The notes: a model not told the origin generated them from the letters alone. Positions 21,701-33,262 are shown, counted from the first letter of the stretch. The stretch: 64,000 nt of DNA from Coprinellus micaceus (GCA_951394405.1 OX596344.1:1488001-1552000); one strand, 5' to 3'. Numbers and translations are program-made.

Positions 21701-24506
21701 ATAAGGTGGTCGGGACACAGACACCTCAGGACGTTGACACAACCATTTTTGAGGATGAGTACATTGTAGACAGCATTGATGGTCATCGTACACGCCCAGT
21801 GGACACTACGGATGGTAAAAAGGACAGAGTAAGCTTTTTTCCCATTTAACCGGTGACAGAGCACTGATAATTTGAAAACAGGACTTGCAGTATCAAGTGA
21901 CGTTCAAGGGATATAAGAAGCCTGAATGGACGTCAAGCCTTCTCATTGCAAAGTATGTTTGATGGAGCTTGATGTGGTGGTTTGGTACTAACATGGATCG
22001 TAATTGCAGGGGATGTAAGGCCAAGATTGACAAGTATCACCGAGATCTGGAGGAGAGAGGCCTGCCTGAGGTTGAACCGTCCGATGCGTTAATCAAATGG
22101 AGTGTGGCGTTGAGCAAGACCTCCTGTGGACACATCAACAATCTCCTAAGTGAGAATCAAATCGGTGGGGAGCTAGCGGATATCCAAACGATGGTCGATG
22201 TTGTCAGCCAGCTCAACAATGCCAACTTTAAACGGACGACTAATCTCAATGCACTTGCGGATGCCTGGCTGGAAGACGTGTCAACGCAAGCCATCCTGGA
22301 CGGTTTTATGTCCATCATTCCAACCTACGATCAGCTGTCTCTGGAGACCACCCGGCTTTTCCGGGCTTCCTACGCTGCTCATAACCTAACCAGGCTTGCT
22401 GAAGAAACCGCACTGGCATCGTTGGTGGCCTATGTGACCAGATGGAGAACAGGGCAGGCTCTGGTCCTCATCTTCAAATGGTTTAGGCAGGAACATCTGG
22501 GTCAGGGAATTGGAGAAGCAGCGGCGCAGGCCCTCGTTTCACTAGGATTTCACGAGTTCGAGCGTGTGTCCCCATCTCTGGCTCGCCTGTCCAGTCATTT
22601 GATGCACTACCTTGCTCGTGTGGAGTACGAACATGCCCAAAAGCAGCACCAGCCCACAGGGTCACCTCCCGCCATGCTCGCCGCCCCGCCACTATGGGGA
22701 CCTGCGCCAGATGAATGGAATACCCTTCCCGGAGATCTGTATGGACTACGTCCTGGATTGAAGGGGCAGACCCAGAAGATCCTCTTGGATGATCCAGTTT
22801 TCATTGGAGAGGCCAAACGTCATGGATGGAAGGCTACTGGCCGTCTTGGAAAGGTCATATCCTGCGTTCTTTCCCAGGAAGTCCTTGGCCCCTCCCTCCT
22901 GAAGTACGATGCACTCTACCTCAAGAAAATCCAAGACACAGCAACAGACAAGCCATCCAAGCCCATTGCCAAACGAGACGAGGCTATTGCCAGGTCAATC
23001 ACCAGGGGCGCTATCTTGGGCCTCTTGGTGGAGGCGGTTGGATCCGACGCCATCCTTGCATCTTCTCGAATCATCCCCTTCCTCCAGTCGCCCAACTTTG
23101 TTACCGGTTCCAAGAGCCGTGGTGACATTCCCTCTGCAAAGAAAGTGTTGAACAACATCGAAGACATCCGCCCAGTCATGGTTTCCGCCCTGCTAGCAAT
23201 GGTGTCCGACCAATCCAGACTAGATCTTGAAACGATGGGTGGGGTGATCCACCAATCCATCGTTGACTACACAGCACCTCGGGAAGTCAAACGTGGAGCC
23301 AAGTATCAACAAAAAGGACGGTCTCTGTTGCTGGGACCTTTCACTCGGGAGGCGGTGATGCCTGGAGGAGTGCCTCTCGCGATGCCTATTCTGAACCTTC
23401 TCATCCGCGAGTCACTATTAGAGCAAAGGGGCGAGGACGCAGCAGACGAGATACTTGGAAGGGTATTGCGTGGCAAACATGCCACTCGGCCAACAACAGG
23501 ACAGGGTCAGAATCCTGATCATACGAACCCTGCCCAGCACCACAATCGCCAGGCGCAGCTGTTGGAGAAGCATCTTGGCCGTTCAAAAATCACCAGTGCC
23601 GTCGGACTTTCGAACCTTTTCGTTTTCTTTGGAACCGGCCAAGGGTGGAAGACAGAGGCTTTCTTGACGTATATGGAGCAGTGCGAGGGGGGGTTCTGGT
23701 CGGAGAGCACAGAGGTGGTAGTCGGAAAGTTCAACAACGCAATCCTACGAAACCTCAACGAGGTTCTAGCCGACATGCTCGAATATGAGAACGCGAACCA
23801 GTGGGGCACGGCGAACAATCACCTTCTTGCACAGCCGACGATACCAGGACAGCAGGGCAAAAAGTTGACGCTGGAAGAGAAGTTCAAGCCATACTTCGAG
23901 GAGAGAGTGTCAAACGCATGGACGGAGTTCTTAGGAGACATGGCAGGGCAGGATCACAGTACCTGGACAGGCAGTAAGAGAAGCTGGGAGCAAGCACTAC
24001 AGATGGTGCAGAAGCTCCAGGTGTCGGGAATTGCAGGGCTTACGGCTTTGCAACTCGTCAACTCTTTGGCACTGTTGGGGCTGGTGGATATGCCGGGTTC
24101 GACAATGCTGGCTGACTGGATCTGGGGGAGGCCTGCCTTAGGAGCATTCCGTGGACTGGAGCGTTTGGGGTTTGTCATGGCGACCACAAACGCAACTCGC
24201 TTTGTGTTTGACATGATCTACTCTCACCTTGACCGAATGATGTCTGACCAAGACAAAAAGGCAGTCGGGTTCAGTGCTTTGTTCGTTGAGCACCTCCTCT
24301 GCAAGGTTGTTCGTTGGGACCGTCGGCTGAAGGAAGATGGGTGTCCATTTACGCTGGGTACACGGGCCCAGGAGGTGGTAGAGGAGTCCAAAGATGGCGG
24401 TATCCCAAAGCATCCATTCCCTAGTCCCCTTGCCATTGCAGACTCTCTGGTTCAAGAGATGATAATTCGCCATATGCCTCCAGATGCCGATGTACAGATG
24501 TTGTAG
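18714..24506 (+). CDS. 2OG-Fe(II)-oxygenase-like chromodomain protein (about 1,788 aa)
   Basis: Eight exons join in one frame: 18714-18870, 18931-19077, 19164-20159, 20218-21071, 21125-21183, 21243-21828, 21882-21952 and 22010-24506. Residues about 395-480 look like the core of a 2-oxoglutarate/Fe(II) oxygenase: the iron motif H412-x-D414 in FHTDDGD, then SGVFMFPRVG, then FNGRDLHGGFEP with H467, and Arg 479/481 as candidate 2OG ligands. Residues about 908-970 form a chromodomain: EYIVDSI, YQVTFKGYKKPEW and KIDKYHRDLEER keep the aromatic and GY/W positions. An acidic linker with basic patches (KRKRP, RTKRVR) separates the two and may hold nuclear signals. Residues 971-1788, all in the last exon, are helix-rich and unrecognised. 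The role is inferred to be oxidation of a chromatin substrate at sites read by the chromodomain. The start is uncertain: the first exon is open further upstream, and ATG 18973 is an alternative. No reverse transcriptase or integrase is present. Confidence 0.75.
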
Positions 24507-24568
24507 TTGTATCCCTAATGATTTCTATTACCCTGAGCCTCGTCGCCAGCCCCTCGTCACCGCCAGAT

Positions 24569-25298
24569 ATGTCTGCTTCCACTCACATCACTTCCAGTCT
24601 TAACCAACGTCGCAAAAGCCAAACCGATTTATTCAACGAAGGAATGAGGTGAGTTAATTACGTCCCTAAACATACCCCATGCTCATTCGTCAAAAATGAA
24701 GATACTTACAAAGACCTATTGAAGGTCATCCCGATTCCCAGCCTCCCAATTGCTTCGAGGTTTCCGGGATTGGTGTCGTTGTGCTGAAAAACATCGTCCG
24801 GCACATGCAGACGCGGTCCTGGGTGTCGTCGTATTGCACTCGAGAGGGCTTGGTTCTTGTACGAACCAGGTAAGCAAACTAACGCTCATTCTCAACCCAA
24901 CGTCGTACTCACCTCGTATCTCTCGACCCCATCCTATCCCGTCCCAAGCCATTCTTTCCACCCCACTCACCCTGTCCATCTCCATCCCTCCTCTCTATCC
25001 CTCTCCATCCCTCCACTCTGACCTCCGCACCCAGGTGCCCCGCTTATTCGAGTATGCCGCGTTCGTCGCCGTCGTCGCCGGCGGGGTCTAGATCTCGACG
25101 TAAGCCACACACTCCATCCCCGTTTCTTTATTTTGAATGCTCACCTGTGTTCTCCTGCTCGAAGACTCCTCCGCCGTCCCACTCTCCATCCAGCCCCAGG
25201 ATCGTCGAAAGGGTGTTCTGGACACCGTCTCGCACGAGGACAAGGTAGAACGAGCCGTTCACCTCTCCCCATTCTCTTCGAAGAACCTGGGTTCTTAG
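24569..25298 (+). CDS. small hypothetical protein, four exons
   Basis: Not recognised. Exon 1 starts MSASTHITSSLNQRRKSQ and ends at GTGAGT near 24648. Exon 2 reads YLQRPIEGHPDSQPPNCF and later GIGVVVLKNIVRHMQTRSWV. Exon 3 is Ser/Pro-rich (MPRSSPSSPAGSRSR). Exon 4 reads SIQPQDRRKGVLDTVSHEDK and ends at the TAG at 25296-25298. All joins keep one frame and use GT...AG sites, which supports a gene. The second intron (about 160 nt) is long for this genome. The gene begins only about 60 nt after the chromodomain gene stops, on the same strand, so part of it could be a retained tail of that transcript. Its end overlaps a tRNA relic on the other strand. Confidence 0.35.
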
Positions 25299-25361
25299 AA
25301 TTCTCACGCTCTGGAAGGAGCTAATCAGAATCTGAAGTGATAACCGCTACACTACAGAGCC
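25270..25361 (-). pseudogene. tRNA-Gln (CTG) relic with intact 5' half
   Basis: On the minus strand from 25361 the sequence reads GGCTCTG, then the A box TAGTGTAGCGG, TTATCAC, and the anticodon stem-loop TCAGA-TTCTGAT with anticodon CTG. The 3' strand of the anticodon stem (TCTAA) and AGAACCCAGGTTC follow only after an extra stretch of about 24 nt in the canonical intron position. The T arm then degenerates and no acceptor 3' strand follows. It is therefore probably a pseudogene, less likely a divergent intron-containing tRNA. Confidence 0.6.
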
Positions 25362-25798
25362 GGTTGTTTTTGTTCAAGAAAAAACGGGCTATAAGGCGAC
25401 GCCGCAATACTTTCCGTCAGCAATATTTCTGACCGTGTTGCTTGCGCACGACTCTCGGTGGCCACAGTGCGATCCCACGAATATCTGGGGCTTACGAGGC
25501 AAGGCGCTTGTCCCGGCACTTAACCGTATCTACCCATCATATCCTCTTTCTAGTCCCCTCCGCCCACCCGACCATGCACCGTGCATTAACACCTCCCCGT
25601 GTGATGAAGGGGTATACAGGTGCTATCTATCCAAGAACCTGGAAATTCGAAGGCTCGGTGCTCGGTGAGTCGGTTTCAAGACGCTCCAAGGAACCAAAAT
25701 CCTCATAAGTGATTGCCACGATTCTACAAATTTGGACAACATTCGGGAGAGTCATTCGAGGGGCTTCACGAAGGGAATAGGGCTCGGCTCGTCGCGCC
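25362..25798. other. intergenic sequence
   Basis: No supported gene. It is the 3' flank of the arrestin-like gene, with a few short uninformative open frames. Confidence 0.35.
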
Positions 25799-28178
25799 TC
25801 ACGTCCGTGGCAATCTCAACAATGCAGGAGGTATAAACGTGCTCCTCTTTATCAAGGTCATCAACACCTCCCTTCCCCCTGCTTCGAGTGGAACCGCTCC
25901 GCACATCCGGCACGAATGCACCAGTAATGGGGGCAAGAAGTTCGATGCGATACTAGGGCAGATAAGCACTCAAACTGGCGGATATGCAAGTGCGCCCCCA
26001 CCTGGATACTGAACAACGGGCACGTGCAAGTCGGCTGAAGTCCTTTGGGGAGATGCACCTCACCGTACAGCCGCTTCACTTGTGGATCCTGGACGAAGTG
26101 TTCTGGGGTGCACCATACCGCACTGCTCCCAATCTCCTGTTCGTGGTCTGCGTCCTGTGACCCCAGCAGGTCGATCTCATCTCCGTCGAGTACAAAGGGC
26201 TCAATAGCCGGGTTATTCAAACTTTTTCTGAAGGAATTTCGACTGATTCGAGAGGTCCTGCGCTCAGCGAGCTCGAGAGGGCTGCTGGAGATCTGGGGCT
26301 TCAGAGAGGCGACATTCCCCACAGACGACGCCCCGTTAAAGTATGAGGCATGGAAATTCTCCAAGAAACGGTCTGGTTCCCGTTGGTTTCGGGTGAAACG
26401 CGCCAAACGCTTCAGTCGAATGTGTGGCGTCCGAGGGTTCGCAAAGAGGCTCAGTGCGCTAGGATCCTCACATGCGACGGTCAGTGAACAAGGAATAACA
26501 GTTCCACGGGCGTAGGATAGCTATAGGGATTCTCATCAATGGCAACAGGCAAATGAGAGGGGAAATACGCACGGGCGATGCAAGGTAAAGGGTGTATCGG
26601 ACGGCCACAGTGCTCTGATCAAGGAATGTGCCTCTAATCAAAGTTGGATGTAGCCCCTTCCATATGTCGGGATTCAAGTCTGGGCTGAGAGGGATGGATC
26701 TCTGTCGGTAGGATATTTGGCGGGGTAATGGCATGGATGGGGGAGCCGTAGCAGGCCCATATATTATGGTCGCCTTGACGCTGGCGGGCTGTTAGAGTCA
26801 AAGAACAGACGTGAGTGCTTTAGCTACATACCGGCTTTCAGTGGTAAATCTCCCATGCGTTACGAATAAGCCTAATTCATAATGTATGTTCGCCATCACG
26901 TCTCGCTCCAGGAAGGACTGAGGGAGGGGGTGGCTGGTGGTAGACAAGGGAAGATCAGAGTCGTGCATGCTCGTTGCTCCTCGGTGGGTGTGAGGTCGAG
27001 GGGGGCCAGTTGGTTGTGAAGAGGAACCCTTCGCATTAGAACCACCCGAAGGAAAAGGGGTGGCAATATTTCCTGTATACGGCTCGAGCGAAGGAGTCCC
27101 TGGAGCAGCATTTTCCTGGGGGGCAATCGGGGAGTGGGCTGTCAAAAAGTAAACGGATGTGCGGTTTTGGAGAGACCCCCGGACTCCTTTCTCGATGGGA
27201 GTGTAAGGGCTCGTTGTATCGAAGGGAGTGATTCGATCTGCGCTGCCAGATTCCACAAGAGGTACGTTCTGTGGGCAGTTGGGAGTTCCACCAGATTGAA
27301 AAGGGGTTAGCGATGGGTCTTGGAGTTCAGGGAGGAAGCGAACAGGCCCCTCGCCCTCTGGTGGGTACACTGCACGTCGAGTGGAAAGATCGACATGGGC
27401 CGGAAAGGGAATGGCGAAGGGGAAAACCCAGTTACCGGACAGTTTCCCGTCGTACTTCTTGCTAGAAGCGCCTCCAGAGGTCAGGTGCTGAGGATCCCCA
27501 AACTTGCGATCCCAGAGCATATACTTGTGTTCTAAGAATATGACTGATCCACTGTCCTCATTCGCTCCAGTAATCATTGTTCCTTTCAGCTAACCTCAAT
27601 CGAACGTCATTAGCACAATAGAGGGTTTATAAGGTTGAACGCACCACGAGGTCGATGGTTCTGATGGTCTGCGGACTGGTCAAAAGCAAGTCCACATTTC
27701 CAACCATCTTGTCTTGGTTGGAAAAGCGTGGATGCCTTCCCTTCTTCGAGGCTCGAGAAGCTGCGGTTTCTGCATCGAATAGTCGCAGGGTTGCCCACGG
27801 CTCAGACTTAAAACTGCTACGAATCGTAAAGGTGTACTCTGAGTTCGGCGACTGGCCACTGTCTCGCGGCATGCCAGAGTACCGGGGAGGGATTGTCACA
27901 GTTGTTATCGACGGAGAAATAGAAAGGCGGTGGAGATCGTCGAACGTCGTGTACGAGGGTAACGAGAGTTGGGATCTGAGAGAAGCTACAGAACGAGAAG
28001 CGGCATCGTTTACTGGGTTTTCTGAAGCGAGGAGACGCGTGGTTTGGGATTCGAGCTGGGTGAGGCCAGAATAACGTGGAGGATGATTGGAGGTATCGTC
28101 GTTGCGCGGCGGCGTCGCGGGGTTGGGCACCAAGGAAGCACGGGTCGAAGCAGAGAACAAGAAGCGCCAGGAAGGCAT
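25799..28178 (-). CDS. arrestin-like domain protein
   Basis: Probably an adaptor of the fungal arrestin-related group, which link membrane proteins to ubiquitination and endocytosis. The beta-sandwich signature is visible: SYTTFDDLHRLSISPSITTV and IPPRYSGMP open the protein, YTFTIRSSF and TIDLVLKGTMITGAN follow, then WVFPFAIPFP and FLERDVMANIHYELGLFVTH, then VKATIIYGPATAPPSMPLP. The start at 28178 (MPSWRFLFSASTRAS) is in the domain frame; the ATG at 28206 is not. Introns are inferred at about 27588-27644, 26774-26830, 26473-26570 and near the 3' end. The last exon is uncertain. Splicing at GTATCC with acceptor GAAGCAG gives a C-terminus REVLMTLIKRSTFIPP and the stop at 25799; without that intron the frame stops at 25861. 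No PPxY motif for Rsp5 binding stands out, apart from PPRYS near the N-terminus. Confidence 0.75.
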
Positions 28179-28870
28179 CGCAAATGTGTGCTGAACCCTC
28201 AGACATGGTGAGATATTATACGAACGAGGAGAACAGCCCGTGAACTCGGATCAAGGAACAAGTATAGGATAGTGATGTACACCACTGAATTTTGGCATGA
28301 GCGGGGTTCTCTGTCACTCATCAGACCCAAGGATGGAAATCTGGAGGCAATCGCTTCGCCTGGCGCCACAACCAATTCCCGTATGGCGTGTCTTAATGCG
28401 CCATCTCCCTCACCCTGCTAGTCAGGCCAAGCTGTATGGAATCGTGGCCAGGAATACACTGGCACTCGGAGAGGGTTACCGAGGTACATGCCACTGCCGA
28501 GACGAAAGTTGACATGAGAAACGATTTCCAGAAAGTATGGCAAAGTACGTACGAGGGCGCCACCTGTTATCATCTGTCTGAGGACTCCCAAATGGGACCC
28601 ACCCTTTTGTCCTCGCCCTCCGTTTCGGAGCTGCGATCGAGGCTCTGTAGAAATATCATGGAGCCTATCGGAGGCTTGGATGTACTTCGGGAATTGGTCA
28701 GGGGTGCGCAGGCGCGAGGGAACTCATTTGGATGTGATGTTGGGCAAATGTACAGGTATAACTGTGAGTCAACCCGAGTCACAGCTCATCCACAATGCCT
28801 ATAAGACAAACGAAATCGCCAAATCACCCCCAGTTTCTGTCAAGTACCCGTCCACCAGCCATCCGTAATC
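28179..28870. other. divergent promoter region
   Basis: This lies between the arrestin-like gene (minus) and an orphan gene (plus). Open frames at 28297-28804 show no domain and overlap on both strands. I see no gene. Confidence 0.35.
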
Positions 28871-29353
28871 ATGTCCGGACAGCCCGATAGTGTAGGTCCA
28901 TCTACAAGTGCCTCCACGACCTTCTCTGCCCAATCCGGCACTGGTACCCGTCCATACCCGTATTCAAACGCTCGATCGACCGGGATGACCTCCCCCACCC
29001 TCATGGCCTCAATCTTGGCTTCTGACGCTCTCGATGAGATTTCATCGGGTGATGGCGTTGCAGGGGCGGAGCGGTACATCCGGGGCCGGGGGCTTGTCAA
29101 TGCAAAAACCCAGAAAACCATGCGCGGGATGGTGTTCTGGTACTATCCAACAGGCTTGCATGGGCCGTACCATGAAACGGATGATGGAAGTATTGAGCGC
29201 CATGGGACGTTGGTGACGATCGAGAGAGGCGTGGATGTCAGGGATGCTGCACAGCAGGTGCACGGAGCGTTGATTACCAAGGGGGTTGGGCATGTGCATA
29301 TCCAAGGAGATGGGTGGAGGAGGATCGGGTCGGACGAGCTAGAAGAAGAGTGA
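28871..29353 (+). CDS. hypothetical protein, 160 residues
   Basis: Single exon, ATG at 28871. The N-terminal 50 residues are Ser/Thr-rich and probably disordered. The rest looks globular, with IRGRGLVNAKTQKTMRGMVF, HGTLVTIERGVDVRDAAQQV and GVGHVHIQGDGWRRIG. I do not recognise the family. A gap of only 79 bp separates it from the convergent F-box gene that ends at 29433. The uninterrupted frame and domain-like C-terminus make it a credible gene. Confidence 0.6.
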   Translation: MSGQPDSVGPSTSASTTFSAQSGTGTRPYPYSNARSTGMTSPTLMASILASDALDEISSGDGVAGAERYIRGRGLVNAKTQKTMRGMVFWYYPTGLHGPYHETDDGSIERHGTLVTIERGVDVRDAAQQVHGALITKGVGHVHIQGDGWRRIGSDELEEE

Positions 29354-29432
29354 TCAGTTAGGATGGTGAGGGAGGCAAACAGTGTCGTCTATACTTACGA
29401 TCCCGGTGGCTCGACTCATTCAATGCCTGATA

Positions 29433-31252
29433 TTATACCATGCCCGTCACACCGGTCCAAGGGGACGGGTTCCTATCCTCAACGAAGGGCGAATGGTAGA
29501 GCAACGACAGTTCTGTGCCCTGCTCCCTAATATCGGCAACCCACTGTTTGATCTCTTTAGTCTCCTTCCCCGTCATAGTTACCTTGACCATATGCAACTT
29601 CTCCACCCCTTCCGGGCGGTGGACACTCCTACACTCAACAAAACGGCGAAACACCTCATCGTCGACATCGCTGAGGGTGTAGTCAAACGATCTCAGCCGC
29701 GGGCATAGGAGGTCGGGAGATGGTGCTGTCATACGGCGAAGGAGGTCGTTGTCCGTCCATTGGTCCAACTTCCCTGGATCTGCCACGGGTTCCAGTGAGA
29801 CGCCGCAGTAGTGGCTGAATAAGGTGAATTCCTCAATGCTAGGCGAAAGTGCCAGACATTCGAAGAATGCGTCCGTCCTGACCAGAACGTTCTCAAATTT
29901 CAATCGCTTGAGAGGTGGGCTTGACGCTCGTAGGAGATCTCGGGCACCAGTGAGCAGATCCTGAGCGGATGTCCACGAGCTCGCATCCGAACGTGGTGTT
30001 CTCCCAAGGACTGCAAGTTCCTGGAGCTTGGGCGTGATGAGGTGGGAGAAGGTCTTGGCCATGTCGAAGGCGTTTTTCAGGTGCTGGTCTCCATCGATGC
30101 AGAGGACCTCTAGGCTCGGGAGTGTAACTGGACCACCAGTATATGAGAAAGGGGGGAGTGAGTCGGTGTGGTTGATGGGGTATTTGAGACTGAGCGACCG
30201 CAGCCTCTCGCACTGGGCGAGGGCCGCGGCCATCTCTTCAAAGCAAGGAAAGAAGAAGCTGACGTTGGACTCGAGGTACAACGCCTCGAGCTGGCTCCAT
30301 GGGATCGTCGCGAGGGGAAGGCAGTCGGATATGTTGAAGGCTAGAGACAGCTCGCGGAGGTGGGCAGTGCGCCCTACAAGGCTCACCGCGTCTGAGATCT
30401 CTGGCCTGAGCACTGTCTCGTCTACGGTCCAGTCTGCACCACGGCTCCCCATCAGACTTATTTTCTTCAACGCCGGCACATCCTCCGATGCAAGCTTGTA
30501 GAACGGTTTCAGCAATGCCATGGGAGCTTGGATGTCGATATCCGCCCACCGCTTCGAGTATGGGACGAGGCATTGCAAGAGAATCCCATTGAGCTGTATC
30601 GCGTCCTCCATGGCGTCCCCGAACCACACGTACGACAGGCTCAGTGGGCTGTCGCCAGACCGGTCCAGCCATTCTTGGACCACGCGCCTTTTCTCCAGAA
30701 ACCGTAGTTCACAGGAGGTTCGATTGTCCCGGTATATGTGGGGCGGAACGATATGCAGCTTCGCCCACAACTGAGGCGTAGAGTAGGCTACTTCCCGCCA
30801 GTAACTGCACACCCGCCCGAGAAGAACAGGTGCCTCGGAGCAGTGGATGACGGCGTTCCGGGTCGCGGAGAGGCAGTGGATGAAGATGCATTGGAGAACG
30901 GGTTTGGGGAGTCGTCGTGCGGCGGAGGCGAGGGCCTGGTAAGGATGCTTGGCCTTCTTCACTTGCCTCTGCGCCATCTTCAACTCCATGATTCGTTTCT
31001 CGATGATCGCCATTTCCGCCTGGACTTGTCGTGCTCTTTGGTGCGCGAGCAGAGCAAACGCCTTGACATCCTCTGCTTCTGCAGCGTCCGGGATGTAGTT
31101 CTCCTTCAACTTCTGAGCATACTTCGCTGGCACCTGTGACTGCTTCCTGAGTATCGTTAGCTTTGAATGAGGGGAATCGTCAGGGCGACGTACAGGTCTG
31201 GGTATTCCTCCAGCGCTTTCTCCAGCACTTCCTCCTGACGGATTGGGACCAT
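29433..31252 (-). CDS. F-box-like protein with LRR-type C-terminus
   Basis: Likely a substrate receptor of an SCF ubiquitin ligase, as inferred for this large Agaricomycete family. A short first exon from ATG 31252 (MVPIRQEEVLEKALEEYPDL) joins the main exon after a 62-nt intron; the open frame itself begins with a GTG that is not a start. A coiled coil (about residues 45-75, AEMAIIEKRIMELKMAQRQV) precedes the F-box-like motif RLPKPVLQCIFIHCLSATRN and the conserved LGRVCSYWREVAYSTPQLWA. The C-terminal 400 residues carry irregular leucine-rich repeats. It is a paralogue of the gene at 58356-60617: both have an N-terminal coiled coil and the sequence TRNAV-x-H-x2-EAP, then LGRVC, then LHIVPP. 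Confidence 0.85.
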
Positions 31253-31647
31253 TCCTACGTCTGGGCCTCGATTGAACTCGACTTGGCTTGGGGAAATTTT
31301 CGCCTAGGAAGAGTGTGTGGTGCTTCTACCCCACTTCTAGAGTGTACAACGTAATGGTCTTGGGAGAGATTGAATCCATGATCGCCGTTCTGGACAAAGC
31401 AAATACTGCCTCCGACGATGATAACCGACGACGACCCCAGCATCCGCCTTGACACCCATTGACAACCAGCGACTACCTCAGCGACTCTACAAACTACTCA
31501 GCTCATATTAGGAGGGGTCTCGAGTCAAGTCGGGGAGGCTGTGTAACCTCTGGTACCTTCAGAGTCCAGAGCCCAGGGTACAGGTGAGTGTTCAATGAAA
31601 TTCTATGAAGCTAAGAGATCTTCCAGTGCTAGTACAGTAGAAAGACC
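31253..31647. other. intergenic sequence between two F-box genes
   Basis: 5' flank of the gene at 29433-31252 and 3' flank of the next. No coding signal. Confidence 0.4.
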
Positions 31648-33262
31648 TTAGTACTGGTGCTTCGACCAAATGCTTCCATGACAATCACATTTCATGTCGA
31701 CGTCGACCGATATCTCTTTGCAGACCGCCTCCTTGACCAACTTCATCAAGTAATCGTTTGGGTGAATCTCTCTACACGAGTCAATCCTCTGTCCGAGTCG
31801 CAGGTGCGACAAAGTCCAATGGGGGTACCTGACAGCTTGAATACGGGTGTAGACGTCGTCGGGGACCCCGCTGAGGGAACTGCTGGTACTGGGATAGCTA
31901 GTCCCATGGATGCTTGCATCTTGGAGACCCGTCGATAGGTACCCCAGGGTGAGCTTCCTGAGTTGAGGAGCTTTGGAGGCGAGGAGAGCGAGTACCTCTG
32001 GGGTGAACGTACACACACGACATTCTAGATCTTCGAGCTTGCCTTGGGTTTGGTCGAGGATGTGTCGAAGGCCCTTGAGGGAAAGGTCCTCTTCGATGAG
32101 AATGAGAGTTCGGAGGCGAGGGAAGATCGGGGGGAGGAGGGGGATGCGGTTGAGAGATGCAGTGTCGTATGGATTCCAGGTAATTTGGCGGAGTCCGAGG
32201 TCGAGGGTGCGTACGCGTGGTAAGGCGAGCTTTGGGAGCTGATAAACAACCCACCGATGGAACATATCGTGTTGGGAAGAGAAGAAGAAACATTCAAAGC
32301 GTGGGTGGGTCTTGAGGACGAGGTTCTCCAGGGTTTCGCTATTCGAGACTAGGAATTCGCCGACAGACCTTCCCTGATCAGTGAGGGTGCTCTTGTTGTG
32401 GAATGCGAACCACAGTTCAAGTTTCTGAAGTTTGGGAAGGGTTCCTAGCCTAGTGAAGAGGGGGGCATGGTCGAATTCCGTGGCGGAGGAGAATATGAAG
32501 TGTGTAAGCGACCCCTTGAAGCGATGAACAAAGCCAACGATCGCGTCGAGGGCGTCTTCGACTGTGCGTTTTTCGCGAGGAAAGCGCGAACCAACCACGG
32601 TGAGGTCAAGGGACTCCAAGTTGGGTAGTTGAGGCGCGTACTTGGCGATTAAACCAAAGAGGTCGGGTACCTTGTTGATAGTCGTCGCGAGGGTCAACTT
32701 CTGAATGCCAGCACCCATGGTCTTCCAGATGTGGCGGAGGAAGTCGCGGAAGTTGTCGGGGATGAGGTGGTCGTAGATGATTATGCTCACTTCCCGGAGA
32801 TTGTGACATTGAGGAAGGACGGCCTTTGCAGTGGCCAGAACTTTGTTCTCCTGGGAGCTCTCGGGGTGGTCGGAGGTGGAGTCAGGGGTAGCTAAAAGCT
32901 GCTTGAACCAGGAGAAGCTCGTCACCGCCTGCTCGTCCTCTTGGAAAATGTCGTCCATTGCGGGTAGGAATGCGGGGCGAAGATACAGGCTTTTGACGAG
33001 GCCGGCAACGCTTGCATGTCTGAGGGGTAGGTCCGTTAGCTTTGGACCTACAACTGTCGAGAGATAGGATCACGAACTGTAGCTGCTTGAAAACCCTCAT
33101 GGCATCCTTGTCATCCGTCGTGAATCGAATTTCCTCGTACTTGTATTCCATAGCCAGTTGGAAGAGCATTCGGTTCAAGCCCATCACCTTGTATATGTAG
33201 TGACGGGGAAAGTATGACAGTATCTCGAACCAAAGCTCTGGTGGGAGGTCGGGGGTCGGCAT
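31648..33262 (-). CDS. F-box protein with leucine-rich repeats
   Basis: Probable SCF substrate receptor. Exon 1 starts at 33262 with a compact F-box at the very N-terminus (DLPPELWFEILSYFPRHYIY). A 58-nt intron leads to HASVAGLVKSLYLRPAFLP and then LRR-like repeats: CHNLREVSIIIYDHL, GIQKLTLATTI, LPNLESLDLTVVG, LPKLQKLELWFAF, FPRLRTLILIEEDLSLKG and APQLRKLTLGYLS. It lacks the N-terminal coiled coil of the neighbouring F-box gene, so it belongs to a different subfamily. Target unknown. Confidence 0.85.

Noticed and set aside
21765..22080. Ty3-type retrotransposon integrase with chromodomain
   Set aside because: No reverse transcriptase, RNase H, zinc-knuckle or DDE integrase motif occurs on either side, and the gene has seven introns.
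31133..31135. Translation start of the F-box gene at the beginning of its long frame
   Set aside because: The codon is GTG. A proper ATG at 31252 joins through an intron with a branch site and keeps the frame.
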